Shown: positions 1 through 7,470 of the stretch, one piece after another
Position numbering within the stretch: position 1 is the first letter of the stretch
How the letters are laid out: the number at the start of each line of letters is the position of its first letter
Origin: Labilithrix sp.
Lineage (GTDB): Bacteria; Myxococcota_A; Polyangia; Polyangiales; Polyangiaceae
Length of the DNA stretch: 37,657 bases
Direction: 5' to 3'
NCBI GenBank assembly: GCA_019637105.1
Contig: JAHBWF010000071.1
Span: 1 to 37,657, forward strand
Made by a program: the position numbers and the translations under genes
The notes under the pieces: model-generated
The model's input: the letters and a program-made list of their open reading frames with translations, nothing else
Told to the model about the DNA's origin: nothing
The model's database searches: none

Positions 1-1214
1 GCCGCCGGAGACGCGGTCGCGCCGGCCTTGTTGTTCGCCTCGTCGCCCGCCGGGACCGCGACGACGGGGGCCGCGGCCTGCGCCGGCTGCTGCGCCGCGG
101 GCGGGGCCTCCGGCGCCTTGGCGAACGTCGCGCCCTCGAGCGGCGCCTGACGCATCATCACGACGCCGATCGCGACGCCGACGGCGAGCGCCGCGACGAT
201 CCACGGCGCGACGGACCGCTTGGGCTTCGCGGGCGGGGGGCTCGTCGCGACGGGCGCGGAGTCGCGCGCCTCCGCGGCCGCGCCGCGCACGTCACGCGTC
301 GACGGCGCGGTGGTCGGGAGCCCGACGATGCTGACCGGAGGCGCGGGGGCGGCGACCGGGGCGAACGGCAACGGCGCGGTGGCGCCCGACCAGGGCGCGG
401 CGGCGGGCGCGCGCGCGCCGGGCTCGAACACGCTCGGCGCGTCGGCCGGGCGCCCTTGGAGCTGGTCGTGCGCCAGCATGACGGTGTGCTCTTGGCGCTT
501 GTCCTGCGCCAGCATCACGGTGCGCTCTTCACGCTCCGCGGGCGCCGCGTCCGCGATCGACGACGTCGCCGCGATGAGGAGGTCCGTGAGCTCGGCGAGC
601 GGGTCGACCTCCTTCGGCGGCGTCGCCGCGTCGAGCCCGCCTTCCAGAAGATCGGCGAGCGACTGGACCTCGCCCGAAGGAGGCGGCGCGTCGGCGCGCG
701 CGCCGAGCTCGCCTTCGAGCAGATCGGCGAGCGGCTGCACCTCGCTCGAAGGGGACGGCGCGTCGTGCTGGAGACCCTCCAACGGAGGGGGCCGGAGCGG
801 CGTCTTCGTCGCCTTCGACGCGGTCGCCTCCTCGTACGTGCGCGCGATCGTCACGTCCGTGCTCGTGTCTTCGTTCGCCGGAGCCGGCTCGTCGGCGGGG
901 CTCTTCTTCACCACGCGCTTGACGATCCTCGGCTTCGGCAGCGCGCGGCCCGCGACGCTCGCGAACTTCCCGCTGGCGCTCGGCGACGGCGGCGCGGAGA
1001 TCCCCTTCGGGACCGAGCCCGTGCGCGCGAGCGGATCGTCGCTCGCCTGGGGCGACATCAACGTCGACAGATCGTCGTCGGTGATGGCGCGCAGGTCGCG
1101 GGTGCTCGATCGATCGTCGGGCACCGCAGGATCGTGGATCGTGTCTCCGTCGACGAGCTGTGTGTTTGAAGTGGTCGCCATTCGCTCGCGCTTGGTTGGA
1201 TCATCGCTGGTCAT
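1..1214 (-). CDS. Partial single-pass membrane protein with repeat-rich N-terminal region (3' end off the window)
   Basis: The frame stays open on the minus strand to the left edge, with strong G/C third-position bias, so the C-terminus is missing. I do not recognise the family. About 320 residues of Asp/Ser/Pro/Ala-rich, probably disordered sequence precede one hydrophobic helix (APWIVAALAVGVAIGVVMM). An Ala/Pro/Gln-rich segment follows and runs off the window. Two repeat pairs are visible: EVQPLADLLEGEL / EVQSLADLLEGGL, and ERTVMLAQDKRQ / EHTVMLAHDQLQ. The topology suggests a cytoplasmic N-terminus and an exported C-terminus, but this is inferred. The repeated TVML threonines could be phosphorylation or FHA-docking sites, which is speculative. 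Starts: an ATG at 1214 is used here; a second in-frame ATG lies at 1181. Neither has a clear Shine-Dalgarno. It is divergent from the VWA lipoprotein. Confidence 0.75.
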   Translation of the reverse strand, partial: MTSDDPTKRERMATTSNTQLVDGDTIHDPAVPDDRSSTRDLRAITDDDLSTLMSPQASDDPLARTGSVPKGISAPPSPSASGKFASVAGRALPKPRIVKRVVKKSPADEPAPANEDTSTDVTIARTYEEATASKATKTPLRPPPLEGLQHDAPSPSSEVQPLADLLEGELGARADAPPPSGEVQSLADLLEGGLDAATPPKEVDPLAELTDLLIAATSSIADAAPAEREERTVMLAQDKRQEHTVMLAHDQLQGRPADAPSVFEPGARAPAAAPWSGATAPLPFAPVAAPAPPVSIVGLPTTAPSTRDVRGAAAEARDSAPVATSPPPAKPKRSVAPWIVAALAVGVAIGVVMMRQAPLEGATFAKAPEAPPAAQQPAQAAAPVVAVPAGDEANNKAGATASPA

Positions 1215-1491
1215 GCGACTGACCAATGAATGATATGCGGTCGACGCCGGTCGCAAAGGCCACCGTCGCGTTTCCGCGAAAAGATGTCGCTCCCGAGGTG
1301 CCCATGCGCTCCGTCTGCCTTACATCGGGTGAACGCCGGCGGCGCTGTCGCCTCGTCACCCTACATCGGACGAAAGCGTCGTCGCGACGCGGCCGGGCGC
1401 GCCGTCCCGGGGCCTCGATCGCGCGCGGCTCACCGGCAAATTCCCGCGGCGCGCGCCTGTAAGGCCCCGCGCGGCGGACCGTTCGAGCTGC

Positions 1492-3084
1492 ATGCCGACC
1501 CGCCGTGATCCCTCCCGCTCCTGCCTCCTCGCCCTCGCCTTCGCCCTCGCCGGATGCGGCGGCGGCTACGGCGGCTACCGGACGGCGCAGGCCCCGCCCG
1601 CGCGCGCGTACGCGCCGTCGGCGCTCTCCGCCCCGTCGGCGAGCGCCGCGGGGACGGCGTCGCCGGAGCCGTCGACGAAGGAGGAGCACGTCGACTACGG
1701 CGTGAACCCGTTCGTCGACGCGAAGGCGGACCGACTCTCGACCTTCTCGATCGACGTCGACACGGCCTCCTACTCGTTCGCGCGTCGCAAGCTTCTCCAG
1801 GAGAACGTGCTCCCGCCCGTCGCGTCGGTCCGCGCCGAGGAGTTCCTCAACGCGTTCGACTACGGCTACGCCCCGCCGGATCCGGGCGGCGAGATCCCGT
1901 TCGACGTGCACTTCGCCGCCGCGCCGTCCCCGTTCGCCGAGGGGCGTCACGTCGTGCGGATCGGCGTGCAGGCGAAGCGCGTCTCGATGCAGGAGCGGAG
2001 GCCGGTTCACCTGGTCTACCTCGTCGACGTCTCGGGCTCGATGTCCTCCCCCAAGCGCTTGCCGCTCGCGAAGCGGAGCCTCGCGCTCCTCACCGAGACG
2101 CTGAAGCCCGGCGACACCGTCGCGCTCTGCACGTACGCGGGCAGCACGCGCGTCGTGCTCGAGCCGACCGGCATCGAGAACAAGGCGCGGATCCTCGCGG
2201 GCATCGCCTCGCTCGACGCCGGCGGCGGGACCGCGATGTCGAGCGGCGTACAGATGGCCTACGACCTCGCGGCGAAGACGCTCGTGAAGGGCCACCTGAA
2301 CCGCGTGATCGTCCTGTCGGACGGAGACGCGAACATCGGCGACTCGAGCCACGAGGAGATCCTGAAGACCGTCGAGCGGTACAAGGACAAGGGCATCACG
2401 CTCAGCACCGTCGGCTTCGGCTCGGGCAACTACAAGGACGTGATGATGGAGCAGCTCGCCGACAAGGGAGACGGCAACTACACGTACATCGACGGCGAGG
2501 ACGAGGCCCGCAAGGTGTTCACCGAGCAGGTCGACGGGCTGCTCCAGGTGGTCGCGCGCGACGTGAAGATCCAGGTCGAGCTCGATCCGAACGTCGTCAA
2601 GCGGTACCGCCTCATCGGCTACGAGAACCGGGACATCGCCGACAAGGACTTCCGCGACGACAAGGTCGACGCCGGGGAGGTCGGCTCCGGGCACTCGGTC
2701 ACCGCGCTCTACGACGTGGAGCTCGTGAGCCCGAGAGAGCGCGCGGGCTCGCCGCTCGTCGTGCGCGTGCGCCACAAGCCGGCGAAGAACGCGCTCCACG
2801 GCGGCTCGGACGAGGCGATCGAGAGCGCCTTCGCGATGCCCGCGGGCGCGATCGCGTCCTCGTTCGAGGAGGCGCCGGAGAGCTACCGCTTCGCCGTGGC
2901 CGTCGCCGGGTTCGCCGAGGTGCTGCGCAAGAGCCCCCACGCCGCGTCGGTGCAGCTCGAGGACGTGGAGCGGCTCGCGGCGGCGGCGACCGGGGGCCGG
3001 CGCGAGCGCGTCGAGCTCGTCGGCCTCGTGCAGAAGGCGACGGCGCTCGCCGGCAAGAAGCGAGGCGCGCCGATCGCCCGGTGA
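1492..3084 (+). CDS. YfbK-like von Willebrand factor A lipoprotein
   Basis: The 530-aa protein opens with a lipoprotein signal (lipobox LAGC, Cys22), so it is probably anchored in the outer or inner membrane facing the periplasm. Three regions follow in the order known for the YfbK family. First is a VWA-N-terminal segment (about 60-150) with the NPFVDAKADRLSTFSIDVDT signature. Next is a VWA domain (about 172-340) with an intact metal site DVSGS (D179, S181, S183) and SDGD near 277. Last is a DUF3520-type C-terminal region (about 345-525). Such domains usually mediate metal-dependent protein contacts; the partner is unknown. A disordered Ala/Pro/Ser linker separates the lipid anchor from the folded part. 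The ATG at 1492 puts the signal peptide at the N-terminus. The gene stands alone. Confidence 0.92.
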   Translation: MPTRRDPSRSCLLALAFALAGCGGGYGGYRTAQAPPARAYAPSALSAPSASAAGTASPEPSTKEEHVDYGVNPFVDAKADRLSTFSIDVDTASYSFARRKLLQENVLPPVASVRAEEFLNAFDYGYAPPDPGGEIPFDVHFAAAPSPFAEGRHVVRIGVQAKRVSMQERRPVHLVYLVDVSGSMSSPKRLPLAKRSLALLTETLKPGDTVALCTYAGSTRVVLEPTGIENKARILAGIASLDAGGGTAMSSGVQMAYDLAAKTLVKGHLNRVIVLSDGDANIGDSSHEEILKTVERYKDKGITLSTVGFGSGNYKDVMMEQLADKGDGNYTYIDGEDEARKVFTEQVDGLLQVVARDVKIQVELDPNVVKRYRLIGYENRDIADKDFRDDKVDAGEVGSGHSVTALYDVELVSPRERAGSPLVVRVRHKPAKNALHGGSDEAIESAFAMPAGAIASSFEEAPESYRFAVAVAGFAEVLRKSPHAASVQLEDVERLAAAATGGRRERVELVGLVQKATALAGKKRGAPIAR

Positions 3085-3136
3085 TCGCCCGCGGGCGCGC
3101 GCCGAGGAGGCCGGAGCGCTCGCTCGCGCCGCGCGC

Positions 3137-3976
3137 TCACGGCTCGTTGAGGTGCCCGGCGAGGAGGTCGAAGAGCTCGCTCGCGCCCGGGCGCCCGGGC
3201 GCCTCCGCGTAGAGGAGATCGGCGTGGTGACCTCCGGCGATCCGCACGAGGCGGGCGCCGGGGATGGCGCGCGCGACGGCCTCGCCCATCGCGAACGGGA
3301 TCAGCTCGTCGGAGTCGCCGTGGACGACCACCGTGGGCTGCCTGATCGCGTCCGCCTTGGAGAGCGTGTCGAAGCGATGCGTCATCAAGAGCGACACCGG
3401 CAGGACGGGCGCGAAGCGCCTCCCCATGGCGGTGACCGACGTGAACGGCGCGAGCAGGACGAGGCGCGCGCCGTGTCCGCGACGCGCCATCTCCGCGGCG
3501 ACGCCGCTGCCGAGCGACCAGCCCCAGAGCGCGACGCGCTCCTCGGGGACGCGCTCGCGTCGGAGGTAGGCGATCGCCGCTTCGCCGTCCTCGTACAGCA
3601 TCTCCTCGGTCGGAGGCGCGCCGTGGGTGAGGCCGTAGCCGCGGTACTCGACGAGGAGCACGCCGAGCCCGCGCCGCGTGAGCGCGTTCGCGTGGGCGAC
3701 GTTGTCGAAGATGGTCTCGCCGTTGCCGTGGAACACGACCACGGTGCGCGCGCCCGGCGCGGCGGGGTAGTGGAGCGCCGCGGTGCGCGAGCCGTCGGCG
3801 TGCGGCAGCTCGACGAGCTCGGCCGGCGCGTCGATCGACGGCGCCCGATCGAGCCGCGGCGCGGGGAAGAGCACGCGCGGGTACCCGAGGCGCGCGACGA
3901 CGCAGAGCAGGAGGTAGCCGCCGAGCGAGACGCCGAGCACGACGGTCACCACGCGCTTCGCCCGCCGACGCTCCAC
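3137..3976 (-). CDS. Membrane-anchored alpha/beta hydrolase (ABHD13/Bem46-like)
   Basis: The 279-aa serine hydrolase has an N-terminal membrane helix (about residues 9-29) and an alpha/beta hydrolase fold. The nucleophile elbow is GWSLGSG (Ser154). The oxyanion-side HGNGE motif lies near 83, the acid is probably Asp223 in HGDSDELIP, and the catalytic His is in GGHHADL (250/251). The EYRGYG segment is typical of Bem46/ABHD13-type and S33-like hydrolases. The substrate cannot be read from the sequence; an ester or thioester facing the membrane is plausible. The start is a GTG: an AGGAGG lies 4 nt upstream, and no ATG is available there. It converges with the VWA gene, with only 52 nt between the stops. 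Confidence 0.9.
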   Translation of the reverse strand: MERRRAKRVVTVVLGVSLGGYLLLCVVARLGYPRVLFPAPRLDRAPSIDAPAELVELPHADGSRTAALHYPAAPGARTVVVFHGNGETIFDNVAHANALTRRGLGVLLVEYRGYGLTHGAPPTEEMLYEDGEAAIAYLRRERVPEERVALWGWSLGSGVAAEMARRGHGARLVLLAPFTSVTAMGRRFAPVLPVSLLMTHRFDTLSKADAIRQPTVVVHGDSDELIPFAMGEAVARAIPGARLVRIAGGHHADLLYAEAPGRPGASELFDLLAGHLNEP

Positions 3977-3980
3977 CCCT

Positions 3981-3986
3981 CCTCCT
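3981..3986 (-). promoter_or_regulatory. Shine-Dalgarno deciding a GTG start
   Basis: A perfect AGGAGG on the minus strand sits 4 nt upstream of the GTG at 3976. It supports GTG as the true start of the alpha/beta hydrolase. Confidence 0.7.
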
Positions 3987-4059
3987 CTCGCACGATCGCG
4001 CGCGTCCTTCTACCGCGGCGAGCCAACATGGAATCGTCCGCTCTCCCTGTCGGAGCCGA

Positions 4060-4121
4060 GCGTGGACCAAGCGCGCGGGGGATGGACAGCCCGGCGGGGC
4101 CGCGCGTGGACCAAGCGCGCG
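4060..4121. repeat. Spaced direct repeat, 44-bp period
   Basis: The 18-mer GCGTGGACCAAGCGCGCG occurs at 4060-4077 and again at 4104-4121. It lies between the hydrolase promoter and the eroded nuclease fragment. It belongs to a family-like pattern of short local duplications in the spacers of this window. Confidence 0.7.
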
Positions 4122-4140
4122 GCGCCGGCCGGCGCGGACG

Positions 4141-4376
4141 GTTCAACACCAGGAACCTCACGCCCAGGACCGGCAACACGTCGAGCGTCTCGCTCCGCGA
4201 CGGCGCCTTCACGCAGAGCCCGAAGAGGCGCATCGACTTCGTGCTCGGCCGCTCCGGCGGCGGTCGCACCGCCACGGCGGTCGACTCGCTCGTCTGCTTC
4301 AAGAACCAAGACGCGAAGGGCTTCTACCCCCTCCGATCACTTCGGCGTCATGACGACGTACGCGATGAAGCTCTGA
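4141..4376 (+). pseudogene. 3' remnant of an endonuclease/exonuclease/phosphatase (EEP) family gene, frameshifted
   Basis: Read in frame from about 4141, this stretch has gene-like codon use and encodes a segment containing KRRIDFVLGR, the usual Arg-Ile-Asp-hydrophobic strand near the C-terminus of EEP phosphoesterases (sphingomyelinase C, DNase I-like). Past a C5 run at 4327-4331 the frame must shift to continue YPSDHFGVMTTYAMKL and a stop at 4376; SDHFGV is the catalytic Asp-His signature of that fold. Reading four C residues instead of five restores a continuous frame. No matching N-terminal two-thirds (metal-binding Glu, catalytic His, GDFN-like motif) exists upstream, where the alpha/beta hydrolase occupies the other strand. 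So it is a truncated remnant even if the C5 were a base-calling error. Its end overlaps the DUF1361-like gene on the other strand by 29 nt. Confidence 0.7.
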
Positions 4377-5031
4377 CGAGCGCCTCACCCCGAACGCCGT
4401 ACGCCGCGAGGAAGAAGAGCCCGAAGGTCAGCGTGACCACCCACGCGCGCGGGTGCTCGAGCGGGTGCAGGACCGGCGAGAGCGACTGCTCGAGCACGGT
4501 GAGCGGGCGGGTGGCCACGTCCCACGTGTTGAGCCGGACGAAGCGGCCCAGGTAGATCCCGAACCCGGTCGCGAGCCCCGAGAGCGCGACGAACGCCGCC
4601 GCCGTCCAGGGACCGCGGCGCGCGCGGACCACGCTCGAGCAGATCCGGAGCGAGGCGACGCCCAGGCCGACGCCCGCCCAGGCGTACGAGGCGAGCATCG
4701 CCGCGTCGAACCAGAGCGGAGCGCCGTCGCGCCAGCGCAGGTGGACGAAGTCGGTCACGAGGTAAGGCGCGTTCGGCAGGAAGGCGAGCCACACGAGGAG
4801 GAGCGGGACGAGGGTGAGCGTCCGCGCGCCGCGTCGGTCGAACGCCCGCACCGCGACGGCGCACGCGTACGGGATCCACGCCAAGAGCAGGTTCCACAAG
4901 AGGAACCCGTAGACCCGCTCGCGCGTCCACCCGACGCGCGCGGCGAGCAAGGCCACCGCGAGCGCCGACGACTGGACGAACGAGGCCGAGCCGGCGCGGA
5001 GGGCGAAGCGGAGCAGGGCGCTCGAGGTCAT
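4348..5031 (-). CDS. DUF1361-like polytopic membrane protein
   Basis: The 227-aa integral membrane protein has about six hydrophobic segments. It carries the conserved-looking core of the DUF1361 family: LAFLPNAPYLVTDFVHL, followed by a charged loop and later RFVRLNTWDVATRP. The family has no established biochemical role. The ATG at 5031 (MTSSALLRF) is preferred over longer in-frame starts, because upstream codons lose membrane character and G/C third-position bias, and family members are about this length. The upstream Shine-Dalgarno is weak. Its last codons overlap the EEP remnant on the opposite strand, consistent with that fragment being dead. Confidence 0.85.
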   Translation of the reverse strand: MTSSALLRFALRAGSASFVQSSALAVALLAARVGWTRERVYGFLLWNLLLAWIPYACAVAVRAFDRRGARTLTLVPLLLVWLAFLPNAPYLVTDFVHLRWRDGAPLWFDAAMLASYAWAGVGLGVASLRICSSVVRARRGPWTAAAFVALSGLATGFGIYLGRFVRLNTWDVATRPLTVLEQSLSPVLHPLEHPRAWVVTLTFGLFFLAAYGVRGEALVRASSRTSS

Positions 5032-5448
5032 CGCCGAGAAGCTACGCACGGAGAGGGCCCGCTGTTCCGGCGAAATCGGGCGTCCGGTCGCGGAGCGCGG
5101 TCGAGCGGTCGCCCGCCGCTGCGGCCACCGGCGCGTGGACGGGCCGTCCGCGAGCTGCACGCGTCCGTGGCTGCCGGCGGAGCGCCACGGATCGCCGAGC
5201 CCCGCGACCCGCGCCGGCGAGGCCGGAGGCGAACCGTGTCGATGACGAGGATCGAGCTCGACGTCGCCCGATGATGGCGCACGTGACTCGCAACTTGGCT
5301 GCGTCATCCAGTCGGACGACGCGAGCTCGGTGGCGGGAGGATACGACGGGACCTAGGCTGTCGAGGGGCTCGTCAGGCTTTGTGAGGACACCTCGACGGT
5401 GCCGATCCGATAGCCCGCGCCGGTTCATCTCCGCGAAAGGCAATCTCC
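5032..5448. other. Gene-free divergent spacer
   Basis: This spacer lies between the DUF1361-like gene (-) and the clan CD peptidase candidate (+). Open frames across it lack coding-like third positions and recognisable motifs. I see no confident promoter; the most AT-rich part (5375-5448) adjoins the peptidase gene and may hold it. Confidence 0.5.
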
Positions 5449-6156
5449 ATGATCTGCATCGTCGTCACTCCCGTCGACGTCAAGAACTACGTCGAGGTCT
5501 TCAACCTTCGCAACAACGACAAGGGGAACGGGAAGGTCGTCGGCGGCGCCGGGAGCGTTTGCGCCCTCGACTGGGCGGACTTCAGCCAGATGAAGGCAGG
5601 CGAGAAGCTGTACCTGCTCGCCCACGGCGACGGAAGGACGATCGGAGCGCGCGATCCTCACGGGAAGCAGTACTTGCCCGGCGCGCTCGCGAAGCAGCTC
5701 CTCGAGCGAGGATTGCCTGCCAACGTCAGAGCCATCAAGCTGGTCGCCTGCCACACCGGTCGGGTTCCTTTGGCGTACTCGAAGTCCGTCACGGCGGCGT
5801 ACTGTCAACTACTCGCCGACGAGATCAACACGCAGTCTACGTCGGGCCATGCCGTCCGCGTCACCGGAATCCCAGGCATCGAGGTGATGAGCGATCTCGG
5901 TAAGACCGGGGCCAAGCACGTCGGCTTCAGCTCGGCTCCCGAGTACAAGGCGCTGAAGTATGACCTCAACTGGCGGGTGAAGGTGGAGGGGTGGGAGCGC
6001 CTCGCCGAGCGGCTCGACACGAGCAACGAACCCAGCCTCATCCTGAACGCCGAGCTGATCGCGAAGTTGACCGGATCGTTCTTCAAGCTGCTTTATCCAA
6101 TCAACGCCAAGTACGTGCAGCCCACGAAGAGCGGCAATCGCGTTCATTCGACGTGA
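5449..6156 (+). CDS. Free-standing clan CD (C80-like) cysteine peptidase candidate
   Basis: The protein is 235 aa with no signal peptide. The core LYLLAHGDGRTIG ... RAIKLVACHTG places His59 (after a hydrophobic strand, followed by Gly) and Cys101 (ending a second hydrophobic strand) 42 residues apart. This is the His-Gly/Ala-Cys arrangement of clan CD peptidases, closest in pattern to the C80 self-processing domains of large toxins. Here it is not embedded in a toxin: the N-terminus starts directly with the first strand (MICIVVTP), and a roughly 130-residue C-terminal part is of unknown role. Codons such as CTT, GTT, TTG, TAT, GCA and CGA are commoner than in neighbours, hinting at different ancestry. 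The Shine-Dalgarno is weak (AAAGG). The functional assignment is motif-based only. Confidence 0.75.
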   Translation: MICIVVTPVDVKNYVEVFNLRNNDKGNGKVVGGAGSVCALDWADFSQMKAGEKLYLLAHGDGRTIGARDPHGKQYLPGALAKQLLERGLPANVRAIKLVACHTGRVPLAYSKSVTAAYCQLLADEINTQSTSGHAVRVTGIPGIEVMSDLGKTGAKHVGFSSAPEYKALKYDLNWRVKVEGWERLAERLDTSNEPSLILNAELIAKLTGSFFKLLYPINAKYVQPTKSGNRVHST

Positions 6157-6462
6157 CGCATGAAGGCGCGCCGACCGCGTCATCGAGGGGAGGACGCCTC
6201 GACCCGATGAGGACGAGGCGCAAGGAGGTCGCTTCGCGTCGTCAGCGGCCGCCGGTAGAGAGCTCGCCCGCCGCCCGTCGCCTGGCCGCGGGTACCGGGG
6301 CGCGAGCGTCGGTCCTAGCCGACGGTTCGGCGCGCTGCCACCGCCGCTCGCGCGCCGTCGAATTCTGCGACGCTGACGCGCGACGCGACGCGCGCCCGCG
6401 CTCTTCGACCGGGGCGACGAACGCCGCTTCTCGCGAGCGATGCGACGCCCTAGCGTCGAACC
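6157..6462. other. Gene-free spacer upstream of the SPFH lipoprotein gene
   Basis: I see no credible gene. Open frames crossing it lack codon bias and motifs. The 3' end carries a short inverted repeat next to the downstream start codon (see 6443-6458). Confidence 0.5.
6443..6458. promoter_or_regulatory. Inverted repeat abutting a start codon
   Basis: CGACGC-CCTA-GCGTCG forms a perfect 6-bp stem with a 4-nt loop, ending 4 nt before the ATG at 6463. No Shine-Dalgarno is visible there, so it could be an operator or a translation-affecting hairpin. Which one is unknown. Confidence 0.4.
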
Positions 6463-7425
6463 ATGAAGCGCGCGCTCCTCTTCGTCACGGTCCTCGGTGT
6501 CGCGGTCTCGTCGTCCGGGTGCGCCACCCAGGACATCCCGCAGGCGCACCGAGGGCGGCTCTTCTCGCGCACCGGGCTTTTCGCCCTCTACACCGGCAGC
6601 AACGGGATCAGCGGTCCGGTGCTCGACCCGGGGACGCACTTCCTCGGTCTGTACAACGAGCTCCGCGTCATCGACTGCTCGACGACGACCATGCGCGAGT
6701 CGCTCGACACGCTGACGCGTGACGGCGTCCACTTCGGCTTCGATCTCGTGGTGCGCTTCAGCGCCGACTGCTCGAACGAGGGCGTCACGCAGCTGCTCGC
6801 GACGCTCCGGCCCGACGAGGAGGACACGATCTCCGCCAAGCGCATCTACCAGACCTATGTGCAGCCGGCGATCGGCGAGGCGGCGCGCGAGTACGTCTCG
6901 CCGCTCCGCGCGAACGAGCTCAACGAGCGGCAGGCCGCCGTCGCGGACGGCGTGAAGAAGCGCTTCGGCGAGATCATGGCGACGCGCGAGCGGACGCTGG
7001 TGAAGATCCACGAGCTGAACATCTCGCACTTCCAGTTCCCGCAGGCGCTCGACGCCGCGAACCTCGAGCGCGCGGCCCAGGCGCTCATGCGCGACAAGGC
7101 GATCGCCGAGCGCGAGCGCGTCGCCGCCGAGGTCGAGACCATGGCGATGCGGAAGAAGCTCGCCGAGCAGGAGGCGGAGGTCGCCGTGGTGAGGATCGAG
7201 AAGGTCGGCGCCGCCCTCGAGAAGAACCCCGCCTACGCGCAGTGGGAGTTCATGCAGCGCCTGCCCGACATCTACCGCGAGGCCGGCGCGCGCGGGAACA
7301 TGGTGCTCGCGGCGCCGAACCCGATGAACGTCCCGCAGCTGACGATGCCCGCGCCGGCCTCGCGCCTGCCGTCCCCGGACGCGCCGTCGCCGTCGGCGTC
7401 GGGCAGGCTCGCGCCGCCGCGGTGA
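6463..7425 (+). CDS. SPFH/band-7 (prohibitin-like) lipoprotein
   Basis: The 320-aa protein has a lipoprotein signal ending SSSGC (Cys20). A band-7 domain follows (about 28-225), with the prohibitin-like features GPVLDPGTHF, the LTRDGVHFGFDLVVRF strand pair and EYVSPLRANEL. A charged coiled-coil-like helix (about 195-250, rich in Ala/Glu/Arg/Lys) leads to a disordered Pro/Ser tail. SPFH proteins assemble into membrane rings or scaffolds and often control proteases or membrane microdomains. A lipid anchor instead of the usual N-terminal helix suggests a periplasm-facing ring, which is inferred. No protease partner is adjacent. It converges with the EptA-like gene, 45 nt between stops. Confidence 0.85.
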   Translation: MKRALLFVTVLGVAVSSSGCATQDIPQAHRGRLFSRTGLFALYTGSNGISGPVLDPGTHFLGLYNELRVIDCSTTTMRESLDTLTRDGVHFGFDLVVRFSADCSNEGVTQLLATLRPDEEDTISAKRIYQTYVQPAIGEAAREYVSPLRANELNERQAAVADGVKKRFGEIMATRERTLVKIHELNISHFQFPQALDAANLERAAQALMRDKAIAERERVAAEVETMAMRKKLAEQEAEVAVVRIEKVGAALEKNPAYAQWEFMQRLPDIYREAGARGNMVLAAPNPMNVPQLTMPAPASRLPSPDAPSPSASGRLAPPR

Positions 7426-7459
7426 CGCGCGCCCGCCGGAGCCGCGCGCCCGCCGGAGC
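7426..7459. repeat. 17-bp tandem duplication starting at a stop codon
   Basis: CGCGCGCCCGCCGGAGC occurs twice head to tail (7426-7442, 7443-7459), with a partial third start. The first copy begins immediately after the TGA of the SPFH gene. Being GC-rich, it could affect transcription termination between the convergent genes, but no T-tract is present. Confidence 0.75.
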
Positions 7460-7470
7460 CGCGCCGCGCG

